Program-made: the position numbers and the translations under genes
Notes under the pieces: generated by a model
The model's input: only the letters and a program-made list of their open reading frames with translations
The model's database searches: none
What the model was told of the DNA's origin: nothing
NCBI RefSeq assembly: GCF_030813115.1
Contig: NZ_JAUSTY010000019.1
Location: 29,547 to 93,546 of the forward strand
From: Bacillus horti
GTDB taxonomy: Bacteria; Bacillota; Bacilli; Caldalkalibacillales; JCM-10596
Direction of reading: 5' to 3'
DNA: 64,000 nucleotides
Shown here: positions 34,998 to 45,177 of the stretch, piece by piece
Layout of the letters: each line of letters starts with the position of its first letter
How positions within the stretch are numbered: the first letter of the stretch is position 1

Positions 34998-35028
34998 AAA
35001 AAGAGTCTCTTCATAGGGGGCTCTTTTT
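34998..35028 (+). terminator. Terminator of the small peptide gene
   Basis: AAAAAGAG (34998-35005) pairs with CTCTTTTT (35021-35028), ending in a T run. Confidence 0.85.
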
Positions 35029-35144
35029 GTTTGAAGGGAGATTTAACCTTTATGTCGAATTAGGGCATAGGGGGATGAACAGAATGGAATCCAGGGGATG
35101 GACCAGTATTTAAAGGACCAGGCAAAATATGAAGGGGTGAAAAC

Positions 35145-35594
35145 GTGAATAAAATAACTTACCAAGGTTTATTAAACGAGATTGATGATCGTGCTAAATC
35201 GCAATTTGGATTAGGTCTGTTGATTGACCACCTGAAGCGAAACTATCCTGTTGAAAAGGTGAAATTCTTTTACGCAAAAGATATATTTGAAAAGTCTAAA
35301 CCAACAATTTTCTACTTAATAACAACTAATGGGAAATTTATTGAAATTACAGAAGATGATGAATACATTCAAGCTGAGATAAGAAATGAGCGAGATATCA
35401 AAAAAGCATTTTACAAGGAAGTTGCATATGATAACGAAGCCAGCTTAGTACTTCACTTTGAGGACAAGACAATTACATTGTCCAGTTTAGAGGATACAAA
35501 ATCTGGCCCGTGGGTAAGTAAACATGACAAAACAATAAAAGATATCTACGCCTACTTAACTCGTGGCGCAGAATTGCAAGAGAGCACCCTATAA
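35145..35594 (+). CDS. Hypothetical protein of 149 residues
   Basis: GTG start 6 bases after GAAGGGGTGA. The protein is soluble, acidic and alpha/beta, with no signal peptide or membrane segment. It opens MNKITYQGLLNEIDD and has alternating strands (KPTIFYLITTNGKFIEITE; ASLVLHFEDKTITLSS) that resemble small Bacillus cytosolic proteins of the DUF3908 kind, but I am not sure of that match. Regular codon use and a good ribosome binding site make it a real gene. It lies alone ahead of the ileS leader and is closed by a short CACC/GGTG hairpin with a T run. Confidence 0.65.
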   Translation: MNKITYQGLLNEIDDRAKSQFGLGLLIDHLKRNYPVEKVKFFYAKDIFEKSKPTIFYLITTNGKFIEITEDDEYIQAEIRNERDIKKAFYKEVAYDNEASLVLHFEDKTITLSSLEDTKSGPWVSKHDKTIKDIYAYLTRGAELQESTL

Positions 35595-35610
35595 GGTGTT
35601 TTTCTTTTTG
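35585..35610 (+). terminator. Short terminator hairpin
   Basis: CACC (35585-35588) and GGTG (35595-35598) form a short stem followed by TTTTTCTTTTTG. It overlaps the end of the hypothetical gene. Confidence 0.6.
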
Positions 35611-35787
35611 TTTCAAAACAACACAATTTCGGGGGTGGTGATGATGTAAATGGCAGAGACACACGTCCAAGCTGAGAGAGACTAACTGCAGGGGATGAAA
35701 TACAAGGACATGCCCATTTGATGCCCTACAAATATTAATAAGTATAAGTATAGAAAAAAATAATTGTAGAAACAATGAAAATAACCA

Positions 35788-35817
35788 TTGCGAAAAGGGT
35801 TAAAATAATCCTATAAT
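35788..35817 (+). promoter_or_regulatory. Promoter of ileS
   Basis: TTGCGA (35788-35793), an 18-base spacer and TATAAT (35812-35817). The transcript would carry a leader of about 540 nt that includes the T-box. The stretch 35611-35787 shows no gene. Confidence 0.65.
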
Positions 35818-35944
35818 AAGTGATAAATATTTGTAAGTGATCAAATAATTTAATTTCAAACTTGTGCACAAATTTGTTCAGCAGATTACTTGTCTGTGCC
35901 TGTTGCAACATACTATGTGCCTAGTTACAATATGATTTGAAAGC

Positions 35945-36303
35945 ATAAATTCGTCGAAGAGAAAGAGTAAGGTAGGATGGCGTTCTACAGAGAGTTGGGG
36001 AAGCTGAAAACCAACGAACAAAGCCTAGCTGAAAATCATCTCAGAGAAGTGAGGCTGAACATTTGCTGTCTTATAAAGCATAAGCTTGATTAATGTTGTT
36101 TAACACTCAAGCGAGCTGTCTTTAGAGATAAGATAGACAAAGATGTAAGTCTTAACGGAGGTCCACCGTTACCAGGAACGCGTATCATGTGTACGTTGAT
36201 GAGTGCTGTGACTCACTTTCAGGTTTTCAATTACGAGAATGAGTTTGCAGAACAAGGGTGGTAACGCGAGCTCAGCTCGTCCCTTATGGGGCGGGCTTTT
36301 TTT
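35945..36303 (+). promoter_or_regulatory. T-box riboswitch, isoleucine-specific
   Basis: The leader has the T-box plan. Stem I includes the AGAGAGTTGGGGAAGCTG region near 35990 and a likely specifier ATC (36035-36037) followed by A, matching tRNA-Ile. The T-box sequence AAGGGTGGTAACGCG lies at 36254-36268; its bulge TGGT can pair with the ACCA end of uncharged tRNA-Ile. A terminator, GCTCGTCCC (36275-36283) with GGGGCGGGC (36288-36296) and a T run, follows. Low charging of tRNA-Ile would allow read-through into ileS. Confidence 0.93.
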
Positions 36304-36370
36304 GTTGTTTAAATCATTTTGCCTGAAATGAACAACCTACATGGAGAAAGAACAAGAAGGGATGATTAGG

Positions 36371-39300
36371 GTGAGAAAGGTCGATACGAAAGAAACGGCT
36401 CATGCTAGGGAGCAAAGAGTTTTAGCTGGGTGGAGAGAACAGGAAACCTTCAAGAAGTCTGTAGAGCAAAGGGAGGGTCAGCCAAGCTTTGTTTTCTACG
36501 AAGGACCACCAACAGCGAATGGATTGCCTCATGCAGGTCATGTGCTGGGACGTGTGATTAAGGACTTTATTGCTAGATATAAAACGATGACAGGGTATCA
36601 GGTGGTACGAAAAGCAGGATGGGATACACATGGCCTACCTGTTGAGCTTGGTGTAGAGAAGCAGTTAGGGATCTCTGGTAAAAAGGAAATTGAGGAGTAT
36701 GGTGTTGAACAGTTTATCGAGAAATGTAAGGAAAGTGTGTTCCAGTATGAGAAGCAGTGGAGAGATTTTTCGGAGGAGATTGGCTATTGGCTAGACTTTG
36801 ATGATCCCTATGTGACTCTACAAAATGAATATATTGAATCGGTATGGCACATCCTTAGTCATATTCATAGAAAGGGCCTGCTGTATAAAGGACACCGAGT
36901 TACTCCCTATTGTCCTAGCTGTCAGACGTCACTGAGTACACATGAAGTGGCTCAGGGCTATAAGGATGTGAAGGATCTTAGTGCCACGGTTAAGTTCACT
37001 AGTAAGGCTTCCGGAGAGCATTTTCTAGTCTGGACCACAACTCCTTGGACACTGCCAGCGAACGTAACGCTTGCTGTACATCCTGATTTGACGTATTGTC
37101 GGGTGAAGCAGGGAAAGGATGTTTATATCCTAGCCAAAAATCTGGTAGACAAAGTGCTGCAAGGAGATTTTGAGCTTCTTTCGGAGCACCTGGGTAGTGA
37201 ATTTGTTGGTGTAGATTATACGGCTCCATTCTCTTTTATTGCCGTTGAAAAGGGACATCGGGTTGTTGCGGCAGATTTTGTTACTGAAAGTAGCGGGACT
37301 GGTATTGTTCATTTAGCACCAGCGTTTGGGGATGATGATTACCAGGTGATTAAAAAGCTTGGCTTAAGCTATGTGAATCCAGTAGACACAGCGGGACGCT
37401 ATAAAGCAGAGGTAACCTCGCTTGCTGGAAGGTTTGTCAAGGATTGTGATGTAGATATCGTTAAGGATTTAGCGGGAAGAGGGCTGCTGTATACGAAAGA
37501 GAAATATGAGCACAGCTATCCGTTCTGTTGGCGATGTGATTCACCACTTTTGTATTATGCGATGGAAAGCTGGTTTATTCAAACCACTGCCGTTAAGGAA
37601 CAGCTTATCGCTAATAATCAGCAGGTCACCTGGTATCCTGAACATATTAAGGACGGTCGCTTCGGGCGTTTCCTTGAGGATTTAATGGACTGGAACATCA
37701 GCAGAAGTCGTTACTGGGGAACGCCATTAAATGTGTGGGAGTGTACATCCTGTGAGCAGCAGTATGCTCCTTCTGGACTGGATGATTTACGCAGCCATGC
37801 TACAAAGCCCCTTACTGATATTGAACTACACAAACCATATATTGATCAGGTTGATCTGAACTGTCCAAGCTGTCAGGGTATTATGAAGCGAACTCCTGAA
37901 GTCATTGATGTTTGGTTTGATAGTGGATCAATGCCTTTTGCTCAATACCATTATCCGTTTGCAGAAGGGGATCGATTTAAGCAGCAGTTCCCTGCGGATA
38001 TGATCTGTGAAGGAATTGACCAGACGAGAGGTTGGTTCTATAGTCTGCTTGCTGTATCAACGCTTTATACTGGTCAAGCGCCATATAAGAGTGTCATGTC
38101 CTTAGGGCATATTCTAGATGAAAATGGGCAGAAGATGTCCAAAAGCAAAGGAAACGTCCTCCATCCCTCGGAGCTAGTACAGGAATTCGGAGCAGATGCG
38201 CTGCGCTGGGCTTTGTTGTCTGACAGTGCGCCATGGAACAGTAAACGATTCTCTAAAAAAATCGTAGCAGAAGCCAAATCTAAGGTCATTGATACGCTGA
38301 TGAATGTTCATTCCTTTTATACCCTTTACGCTACAATTGATGGGTATGATCCGCAAGCTCATTTCAATGAACAAGCGCATAGATTAACTGTTCATACAGA
38401 AGGAAATAAGTCGTCTGAGCATGAGCATGTGCAGGTGATGGATCAATGGTTAAAGTCTCGCTTGCACTCTACAGTAAAAGCGGTGCACCAAGTGCTTGAG
38501 CATTATGATTTTATGAATGCCTCCAGAGCAATTGAAGACTTTGTGGAACAATTGAGCAATTGGTACATTCGTCGATCAAGAGATCGTTTTTGGAGTGAAG
38601 GCCTATCCTCGGATAAACGAGCAGCTTACGGAACTCTTCATCAGGTACTAGTCACTTTAAGTCAGCTAGTGGCTCCATTTATTCCATTTCTAGCTGAGGA
38701 TATGTATGGTAACTTAACAGGAGAAAGTGTCCATCTGACGGAGTTTCCAGAGCCAGATGAAAGTCTAATTAATGAGCAGCTTGAGAAGGAAATGGAAAAT
38801 GTGCTTCAAATCGTAGAACTGGCCAGGAGTGTACGTAATACGAGTTCTATGAAGACGAAGCAGCCATTATCTGAGCTGGTACTCGTTCCGTTAGAAGATA
38901 CAGCAGATGTCTCTAGGTTCTACGATATTATAAAGGATGAGGTCAATGTGAAGAGCATTGTCCAGCAGCAGGATGAAACGGGATTGCTCGAATATGCTTT
39001 AAAGCTCAACTTCAAGCAGGCGGGACCAAAGTATGGGAAGTCTGTAGGTGAGCTACAAACATTCATTACTCAACTCTCAGCTGAGCAGGCTAAACAAGCT
39101 GTAGATGAGGGAGGTTTAGCTGTACAGCTAGAAGAGGGTCAAAGCGTTTATGTAGATCTTGAGGATATGCTTGTTGAAAAGAAGGCTACTAGAAAATATG
39201 CCAGTGCAACGGGGAAGCAGTACACAGTAGCGTTAAATACAACTCTAACAAAAGAGCTTGTACAAGAAGGAATCGTTCGAGAAATCAGTCGAGCGGTTCA

Positions 39301-39505
39301 GGAGTATAGGAAAAAGCTAAATCTCTCCGTAGAGCAACGAATACATCTAATACTTGATGTAGATGCAGAGACAAAGGAAGCTCTTCAGGAATTTAACGAT
39401 TTGCTACAGCGAAGTCTATTACTCAGTGATCTTAATTTTTCTAAAGTGGAAGATATGGAATATGTCACTATAGGAGATAAGCAAGTGGGGATGGCTATTC
39501 AATAA
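36371..39505 (+). CDS. ileS: Isoleucyl-tRNA synthetase, type 2 (IleRS2)
   Basis: A class I aminoacyl-tRNA synthetase of about 1044 residues that charges tRNA-Ile. The HIGH motif appears as LPHAGHVLG and KMSKS as KMSKSKGN. The length, the N-terminal block [18 protein letters not shown] and the C-terminal extension mark the eukaryote-like IleRS2 clade, members of which are often insensitive to mupirocin. The editing domain includes [20 protein letters not shown] and the catalytic core WDTHGLPVE. The GTG at 36371 is preferred: AAGGG lies 9 bases upstream and it gives the usual M-R-K-V-D-T-K-E start. ATGs at 36341 and 36362 are in frame but poorly placed. Expression is set by the T-box leader. 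Confidence 0.95.
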   Translation: MRKVDTKETAHAREQRVLAGWREQETFKKSVEQREGQPSFVFYEGPPTANGLPHAGHVLGRVIKDFIARYKTMTGYQVVRKAGWDTHGLPVELGVEKQLGISGKKEIEEYGVEQFIEKCKESVFQYEKQWRDFSEEIGYWLDFDDPYVTLQNEYIESVWHILSHIHRKGLLYKGHRVTPYCPSCQTSLSTHEVAQGYKDVKDLSATVKFTSKASGEHFLVWTTTPWTLPANVTLAVHPDLTYCRVKQGKDVYILAKNLVDKVLQGDFELLSEHLGSEFVGVDYTAPFSFIAVEKGHRVVAADFVTESSGTGIVHLAPAFGDDDYQVIKKLGLSYVNPVDTAGRYKAEVTSLAGRFVKDCDVDIVKDLAGRGLLYTKEKYEHSYPFCWRCDSPLLYYAMESWFIQTTAVKEQLIANNQQVTWYPEHIKDGRFGRFLEDLMDWNISRSRYWGTPLNVWECTSCEQQYAPSGLDDLRSHATKPLTDIELHKPYIDQVDLNCPSCQGIMKRTPEVIDVWFDSGSMPFAQYHYPFAEGDRFKQQFPADMICEGIDQTRGWFYSLLAVSTLYTGQAPYKSVMSLGHILDENGQKMSKSKGNVLHPSELVQEFGADALRWALLSDSAPWNSKRFSKKIVAEAKSKVIDTLMNVHSFYTLYATIDGYDPQAHFNEQAHRLTVHTEGNKSSEHEHVQVMDQWLKSRLHSTVKAVHQVLEHYDFMNASRAIEDFVEQLSNWYIRRSRDRFWSEGLSSDKRAAYGTLHQVLVTLSQLVAPFIPFLAEDMYGNLTGESVHLTEFPEPDESLINEQLEKEMENVLQIVELARSVRNTSSMKTKQPLSELVLVPLEDTADVSRFYDIIKDEVNVKSIVQQQDETGLLEYALKLNFKQAGPKYGKSVGELQTFITQLSAEQAKQAVDEGGLAVQLEEGQSVYVDLEDMLVEKKATRKYASATGKQYTVALNTTLTKELVQEGIVREISRAVQEYRKKLNLSVEQRIHLILDVDAETKEALQEFNDLLQRSLLLSDLNFSKVEDMEYVTIGDKQVGMAIQ

Positions 39506-39568
39506 AATAATCAATAATATATGCTAAGCATTATTTGAACAATAATTATTCATGAACTATTAACACTA

Positions 39569-39609
39569 AAGGCTGTAGGCTCATAACTTGAGCTCACAGC
39601 CTTAACTTT
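39569..39609 (+). terminator. Terminator between convergent ileS and ABC genes
   Basis: AAGGCTGT (39569-39576) pairs with ACAGCCTT (39596-39603), with GGCTC/GAGCT inside, and leads into AACTTTTTT on the plus strand. Confidence 0.85.
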
Positions 39610-39625
39610 TTTCTCCACTATGCTA

Positions 39626-41368
39626 TTACCCTTTAGAAAAAGAGTGCTCTACATACATTCCTTGATAGAGTCCCTCTTCCTTCAATAAGGATTGATGAGA
39701 ACCAGTTTCGGCTATCTCCCCTTGATCCAATACATGAATCCTATCCGCGTTTTCAATGGTTGATAGTCGATGAGCAATGACTATCGTTATGCCGTGCTGC
39801 ATGGCTTGGTCTAAATTTTGCTGCACGATCCTTTCCGTTTCCATATCTAACGCAGAGGTGGCCTCATCTAGAATTAAGATTTCTGGCTTCAGTAACAGAG
39901 CTCTGGCTAAAGCAATCCTCTGCTTCTGCCCGCCAGAAAGAGTAACCCCTCTTTCTCCAATAACTGTCTGATAACCATCAGGTAAACCCTGAATAAACGT
40001 ATGAATATGAGCTTGGCGGCAGGCTTGTTCAATGTCCTCCATAGAGAACTCCTCCTTGCCTAGTGCTAAATTAGCTAGCAGGGTACCTTGGTAGAGATAG
40101 GGCTCTTGGAAGACAATAGCGATCTTATCCAACCATTCTTCCCTTTTGAGCTCACTTAAAGAGTATCCATTAACAAGGACTTCTCCCTTAGAAGGTTCAA
40201 AGTTTCTAATTAAAAGCTGGGCAATGGTTGATTTCCCACCACCACTTCTCCCTACAAATGCTATCTTTTGTCCTTTTTTCATGGAGATGTTTATCTGATT
40301 AAGCACGTTAGGGAGCTGACTGTCGTAAGTAAAAGAGACCTGTTTGAAGGAAATCGTATCAATATCCTCTTTTAAGGGAAGTGTCCCGTCCTTCATTTTA
40401 TCTTGCTTAAACAGCTCATCCAGTCTTGCAATATGGGCAAAACGACCTGACACATTAAGCAGGAACTGGAACAGCATTTGGAGAGCCTCCATCAATTGAG
40501 AGGAGAATTGATAAACAATAATAAACATCCCGAGCGTTAATGATCCCTCTATGACCAAATATCCTCCATACGCTAAGACGACTAAAGTAACTCCCCATTT
40601 TAAAGGCTCACTTAAGAATAAATGCTTGTTTTCCTCTTTTCCTTCTCGGACAACGGTATCGAAGTATTTTTTAAACAAACGGTTATAGATCGCCATTTCC
40701 CATTTAAGCCGATGAAAGGCAATCACTTCCCTAGTTGAAGATATCCCCTCTTCAATATGAACTAACAGATTTGACTTATCTTCCTGCACCTGTCCATGCA
40801 GTTTTTTCATCCTTGGGGCAAAGATTCTACCAATAAAAATATATAGACAGCTAAGGAATAGGATAAGGGCTAAGATACTAGGGCTAGCCCAGCCAATGAT
40901 AATCATCAAAAGGATGACCTTTAACATTTGTTGAATACCTACTGGTATCTGCTTTGCGATTAGCTCAGAGCTTTGACGAACATCCTGAGTAAAATAATAA
41001 ACATAGCGAGCGGTGCGTTCCTGCTGGAATTTCCCGTAAACTAAGCTTTGAATATGCTTCATTAGGTCAGTGGAAAGTCCAAGGAGTGGCTTGTTGTATA
41101 CCCGGTCTCGGAAATAAGCATTGATAGGATTTAAGAGCAGGAAGCTGATAATCCCAGTGGCAAATATTAAGATATAGGTCCAAAGAGAAGTATAATCTCC
41201 TTCCATGAAAACATCATCAATGATCCATTTCTGTACTCCTATAATAACAAAGTCAGTAAGCATATAAATAATGTGAATAAGCAAGGACAGAAGCAATGGC
41301 CATTTTAAGTGGGAAAGGTGTTTTCGTAGCCACAAAAAGCGTTGCTGAAGCGAAAGCCATTTTTTCAT
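39626..41368 (-). CDS. ABC exporter half-transporter, second subunit
   Basis: A 580-residue fused permease-ATPase. Residues about 20-310 form a type I exporter membrane domain with six helices. The nucleotide-binding domain has Walker A GRSGGGKST, the Q-loop VFQEPYLY, signature LSGGQKQR and Walker B ILILDEATSALD with an intact catalytic Glu, and the H-loop IAHRLSTI. Its ATG overlaps the stop of the upstream ABC gene by four bases, so the two are translationally coupled and should form a heterodimer. Such pairs export drugs, lipids or peptides; no substrate gene is adjacent. The operon has only these two genes. Confidence 0.93.
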   Translation of the reverse strand: MKKWLSLQQRFLWLRKHLSHLKWPLLLSLLIHIIYMLTDFVIIGVQKWIIDDVFMEGDYTSLWTYILIFATGIISFLLLNPINAYFRDRVYNKPLLGLSTDLMKHIQSLVYGKFQQERTARYVYYFTQDVRQSSELIAKQIPVGIQQMLKVILLMIIIGWASPSILALILFLSCLYIFIGRIFAPRMKKLHGQVQEDKSNLLVHIEEGISSTREVIAFHRLKWEMAIYNRLFKKYFDTVVREGKEENKHLFLSEPLKWGVTLVVLAYGGYLVIEGSLTLGMFIIVYQFSSQLMEALQMLFQFLLNVSGRFAHIARLDELFKQDKMKDGTLPLKEDIDTISFKQVSFTYDSQLPNVLNQINISMKKGQKIAFVGRSGGGKSTIAQLLIRNFEPSKGEVLVNGYSLSELKREEWLDKIAIVFQEPYLYQGTLLANLALGKEEFSMEDIEQACRQAHIHTFIQGLPDGYQTVIGERGVTLSGGQKQRIALARALLLKPEILILDEATSALDMETERIVQQNLDQAMQHGITIVIAHRLSTIENADRIHVLDQGEIAETGSHQSLLKEEGLYQGMYVEHSFSKG

Positions 41369-43128
41369 GCTCTTACCTCCTCTTCCACACTAACTGTTTG
41401 TCCATGTACTAGTCGATAGAGTCCTTCTTTACGCTGTAGAAGCTGATCATATGTTCCTTCTTCTACTACTCTCCCTTTGTCCATAACAATGATTTTGTCA
41501 CAGTTTTGAACGGTAGAAAGTCGGTGTGCGATGGTAATCGTTGTCCTTCCTTGTGTAAGCTTCTCAAGGGCTTGCTGAACATGGGCTTCACTGATATTGT
41601 CCAAGGCTGAAGTAGCTTCATCCAAGAGGACGATTGCTGGGTTTTTAATGAACATGCGGGCAATGGATATCCGCTGCTTTTGTCCGCCAGAAAGCTTGTA
41701 GCCACGTTCTCCAACTAACGTATCATAGCCCTTAGGGAGCTCCATAATAAACTCGTGGGCAAACGCTAATTTTGCCGCTTCTACTATGTCCTCCTCCGAA
41801 GCTTCAGGATGACCAAAGGCAATATTTTCACGGATTGTTGTGCCGAATAAATAGGTTTCCTGAAAAACATAGCCAATGTTTGAACGCAATGACGAGAGGG
41901 AAAGCTCCTGAATAGGTATAGCATCTATGAAAATTTGACCCTTACTCATATCATAAAAACGCCCTAGTAATTTTAATAAAGTCGTTTTGCCACAGCCACT
42001 TTCACCGACTAGAGCTACGTGCTCCCCGGGAAGGATTTGAAAGCTTACCCCTTTTAAGGCATTAGGATATGTGGGATAGCTAAAATGAATATGCTGAACA
42101 GTGATACTTCCTTTAATAAATCGTAAATCCTTAGGGTTTGAACTCTCTACAACATCGGGTTTAAGGTGGCAGAAATCATACAGCCTTTTTGCTTGAAACA
42201 TCAAAGTATGCTGCTCAGTTGTGGCCGTAACTAAATGAGTCAAGGCATTCATAACAATGAAAAAATAAAAATAATAAGCAATAAATTCTCCAAGAGAAAG
42301 CACACCGACCCTAACTAAGTGAGAGCCGTACACAAATAAAATGAGAATAGCTAAGTATATAGTTAAACGTCTGATTGAGCCGCGTGTATGGGCAAAAATG
42401 ATTGATTTTAGCCAATCCTTATTCATATGACCAAGTCGCTCTATAAATCTTTTTCGTATCCAAGCTTCAAGACGATAAGCCCGCGCCTCCTGCATAGAGG
42501 ACATTGTTTCATAGATATCCTTTTCTACATCTACACGATGCTCGTTGAAAGATCTTAAATAGAGGAACGCCTGCCTTTCGACCCAAGGTCCAGCAATGTA
42601 ATACACTAGGAAGCAAGGGATAATAATGAGTGATAAGACAAGATTCATTGAAGCTATAATGAAAAAGGCAATGACACAAGTAATGGATTGTAAAACGATT
42701 TGTGGAAAGTAGTCTCGATAAATACGTTGGACATCCTGTACATCTGTATTTAATAGTGAAAGAGTCTGACCTGTAGAATTTTGCTCAAAGTAAGAGAATC
42801 CTAGCTTACGCAAATGGGAAAAAGCAGTATGCTGAAGGTCTTTTGCTGCCTTTTCCCTGACAATCCGTTGTAATAAATTCTTGCCTCCAGTGGCCAGAAT
42901 CATCACACTAAGCACAGCAAGAAGGAGCAGAAGCATATACAAAAAGAGAGTGAGATCCTGTGCGGGCAGAATTCTATCAATAAAAAATTGAATAGATCTA
43001 GGGATAAGCATGGCTGTTAATGATATAATTACGCCGCAGCTTATAAGGAGAAACATGGTCCCTTTATACGGTTTAATAAAAGAAATAATCCACCAATATT
43101 CCTTCCAGTATCGAGTTTTCTTTACCAT
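41365..43128 (-). CDS. ABC exporter half-transporter, first subunit
   Basis: A 587-residue permease-ATPase fusion and partner of the gene downstream. The ATG at 43128 lies 10 bases after TAGGAG; the frame extends to a TTG at 43161 without a ribosome binding site. Six membrane helices fill residues about 15-310. The ATPase domain shows Walker A GESGCGKTT, Q-loop VFQETYLF, signature LSGGQKQR, Walker B IVLLDEATSALD and H-loop IAHRLSTV. Both ATPase sites look complete, so the dimer is not of the degenerate-site kind. A shared upstream sequence block (see 43194-43210) also precedes the methyltransferase gene at 53982. Confidence 0.93.
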   Translation of the reverse strand: MVKKTRYWKEYWWIISFIKPYKGTMFLLISCGVIISLTAMLIPRSIQFFIDRILPAQDLTLFLYMLLLLLAVLSVMILATGGKNLLQRIVREKAAKDLQHTAFSHLRKLGFSYFEQNSTGQTLSLLNTDVQDVQRIYRDYFPQIVLQSITCVIAFFIIASMNLVLSLIIIPCFLVYYIAGPWVERQAFLYLRSFNEHRVDVEKDIYETMSSMQEARAYRLEAWIRKRFIERLGHMNKDWLKSIIFAHTRGSIRRLTIYLAILILFVYGSHLVRVGVLSLGEFIAYYFYFFIVMNALTHLVTATTEQHTLMFQAKRLYDFCHLKPDVVESSNPKDLRFIKGSITVQHIHFSYPTYPNALKGVSFQILPGEHVALVGESGCGKTTLLKLLGRFYDMSKGQIFIDAIPIQELSLSSLRSNIGYVFQETYLFGTTIRENIAFGHPEASEEDIVEAAKLAFAHEFIMELPKGYDTLVGERGYKLSGGQKQRISIARMFIKNPAIVLLDEATSALDNISEAHVQQALEKLTQGRTTITIAHRLSTVQNCDKIIVMDKGRVVEEGTYDQLLQRKEGLYRLVHGQTVSVEEEVRA

Positions 43129-43193
43129 AAAATTTGTACTCCTAACGTCATTGTCTACCAACTCTAACTTTATCGAATTTTAGTGGATAAATA

Positions 43194-43210
43194 AAATATA
43201 TGTTTTTCAT
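43194..43210 (-). repeat. Upstream block shared with the O-methyltransferase gene
   Basis: On the minus strand ATGAAAAACATATATTT (43210-43194) is identical to the block at 54079-54063. The similarity continues for about 30 further bases toward each gene (ATTTAT, then TAAAANTCG). Both copies sit 66-100 bases before a start codon. Confidence 0.6.
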
Positions 43211-43314
43211 ATAATCATATATTTTAATGTGATGAATAGGACTTTTATCCTGTTTTCATTGATTTGTATAAATGTTGACAACAAAACGATTGACAAAATA
43301 GGTTTTAGTTTATG

Positions 43315-43344
43315 TTGAAATATAGGCTGAAAGCGCTTTATCAT
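43315..43344 (+). promoter_or_regulatory. mtlA promoter overlapped by a cre-like site
   Basis: TTGAAA (43315-43320), an 18-base spacer and TATCAT (43339-43344). The cre-like TGAAAGCGCTTTATCA (43328-43343) covers the -10, so CcpA could block transcription. The same 24-base block, TGAAARCGYTTTATYA followed by TTAAGGTR, occurs before mtlR. Additional TTGACA boxes at 43275 and 43290 may serve MtlR-activated initiation. Confidence 0.6.
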
Positions 43345-43382
43345 TAAGGTGTACCTACCTATTGCGAAAGGAGGAAATAAAA

Positions 43383-44810
43383 ATGTCAGAACAAACATCT
43401 AATGGAGGCTTTCGAGTTAAAGCTCAGCGCTTCGGAAGTTTTTTAAGTGGCATGATTTTGCCAAACATAGGTGCATTTATTGCATGGGGACTTATTACTG
43501 CCTTATTTATTGAAACTGGCTGGTTGCCAAATGAAAGCCTTGCTGAATTAGTAGGGCCAATGATTACGTACTTACTACCTATCCTTATCGGATATACGGG
43601 TGGTAAAATGATCCACGATGTCCGCGGAGGGGTTGTGGGTGCAGCAGCAACGATCGGGGTGATCGTTGGAGCAGACATCCCAATGTTCCTTGGAGCTATG
43701 ATCGTAGGACCTCTAGGAGGTTTCTTGATCAAGAAGATTGATGACGCTCTTGAAGGGAAAATTCCTTCAGGCTTCGAGATGCTTATCAATAACTTTACAG
43801 CTGGTATCCTAGGAGCGATTCTAGCGATTGCTTCATTTGTTGCCATCGGTCCTGCTGTAGTGGTTCTAAACGATGTGCTAGCAGGAGGAGTACGCTTCAT
43901 TGTAGATGCTGGATTGCTCCCATTTGCTAATATCTTTGTTGAACCAGCTAAGGTTCTATTCTTAAACAATGCCATTAACCATGGAATATTAGGACCGATT
44001 GCTATTGAAGAGGCAGCACGTACAGGTAAATCTATCCTATTTATGCTAGAAACAAATCCGGGACCTGGTTTAGGTATTTTACTTGCTTTTATGTTATTCG
44101 GTAAAGGAATGGCGAAGCAATCTGCATCTGGTGCAGCTATTATTCACTTCTTGGGTGGTATTCATGAGATTTACTTCCCGTATGTCTTAATGAGACCATT
44201 ATTATTCCTTGCTGTTATCGCTGGAGGAATTAGTGGTGTAGCTACTTTTGCCTTATTTGATGTTGGGTTAAGAGCAACACCATCACCTGGTAGTATCTTT
44301 GCTTACTTTGCAATGACTCCATCAACCGATTATGTTGGAATGATTGCCGGTGTCTTAGTAGCTACGCTTGTTTCCTTTGTTGTCGCAGCAGTTATTCTTC
44401 GCGTAGGTAAAAAAGGCGAAGACGATCTAGAGGCAGCAGCAGCAAAAACACAAGCTCTTAAAGGAAAGAAAAGTGATTCCGTATCAAACTTAGTTAAAAA
44501 AGAGGAAGAAAACGTGGTAGTAGGTACAAACGTACAGAAGGTTATCTTTGCTTGTGACGCAGGAATGGGCTCAAGTGCTATGGGAGCTTCAATCCTTCGT
44601 AAGAAGTTCAAAGATGCTGGTCTAGATATTAGCGTAACAAATAAAGCTATCAACAACATCCCAGACGATGCTGACATCGTCATTACACATCGCGATTTAA
44701 CGGATCGTGCGAAGGCTAAGCTTCCTACGGCTGCGCATATTTCAGTAGAAAGCTTCCTAAACAGTCCTAAATACGATGAGCTTGTTGAGCAATTAAAAGA
44801 GCAAAAATAA
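43383..44810 (+). CDS. mtlA: PTS mannitol transporter, EIICB component
   Basis: A 475-residue mannitol permease. Residues about 10-340 are the EIIC membrane domain (GSFLSGMILPNIGAFIAWGLITA; GGIHEIYFPYVLM, with the GGIHE substrate loop). A linker leads to the EIIB domain, residues about 383-475, with the phosphorylated Cys391 in FACDAGMGSSAMGA. There is no fused EIIA; the separate mtlF supplies it, as in Bacillus. AAAGGAGG is 8 bases before the ATG. It imports mannitol with phosphorylation to mannitol-1-phosphate, the substrate of MtlD downstream. A strong terminator follows, then mtlR-mtlF-mtlD from a second promoter. Confidence 0.97.
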   Translation: MSEQTSNGGFRVKAQRFGSFLSGMILPNIGAFIAWGLITALFIETGWLPNESLAELVGPMITYLLPILIGYTGGKMIHDVRGGVVGAAATIGVIVGADIPMFLGAMIVGPLGGFLIKKIDDALEGKIPSGFEMLINNFTAGILGAILAIASFVAIGPAVVVLNDVLAGGVRFIVDAGLLPFANIFVEPAKVLFLNNAINHGILGPIAIEEAARTGKSILFMLETNPGPGLGILLAFMLFGKGMAKQSASGAAIIHFLGGIHEIYFPYVLMRPLLFLAVIAGGISGVATFALFDVGLRATPSPGSIFAYFAMTPSTDYVGMIAGVLVATLVSFVVAAVILRVGKKGEDDLEAAAAKTQALKGKKSDSVSNLVKKEEENVVVGTNVQKVIFACDAGMGSSAMGASILRKKFKDAGLDISVTNKAINNIPDDADIVITHRDLTDRAKAKLPTAAHISVESFLNSPKYDELVEQLKEQK

Positions 44811-44836
44811 CAGAGTTTTTCACAAATCATTAAATA

Positions 44837-44888
44837 GAACAGAAGACATAAGGGTATAGGTACTCTAAATGTCTCCTGTTCTTTTTTT
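44837..44888 (+). terminator. Terminator after mtlA
   Basis: GAACAGAAGACAT (44837-44849) pairs with ATGTCTCCTGTTC (44869-44881) apart from one internal A/C mismatch, followed by seven T. Confidence 0.93.
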
Positions 44889-45057
44889 AGCGATTCGATG
44901 GATTAATGTTCAGGATCTGTTATCAATGTGCGGGAAAAAGAGCTTAAAGCAAGAATACAAAGTAAAGATGTTGCCAAAATATGCTTTTTGCTGCATTGTT
45001 TATTAAGCTATTAAAAAGTGGCAACAATACATTAGACGAAACTATACTTACATTCTG

Positions 45058-45086
45058 TTTCAATCTCAGTGAAAACGTTTTATTAT
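45058..45086 (+). promoter_or_regulatory. mtlR promoter overlapped by a cre-like site
   Basis: TTTCAA (45058-45063), a 17-base spacer and TATTAT (45081-45086). TGAAAACGTTTTATTA (45070-45085) matches the block before mtlA. Shared placement over the -10 suggests common catabolite repression. Confidence 0.55.
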
Positions 45087-45177
45087 TAAGGTAATAGCAT
45101 GAAGCATCAACCTTCATATCGGGCATCTAAGAGTAGAGCATGCTATCGTCTTTCTTTCTATCACAAATTGTGGAGTG

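Noticed and set aside
35650..35686. 11-codon ORF (MAETHVQAERD) after GGGGGTGGTGATG
   Set aside because: Very short, with no conservation evidence and no regulatory hairpin that would make it a leader peptide.
43424..43975. 183-codon minus-strand ORF inside mtlA
   Set aside because: Antisense shadow of the EIIC domain with no ribosome binding site or family match.
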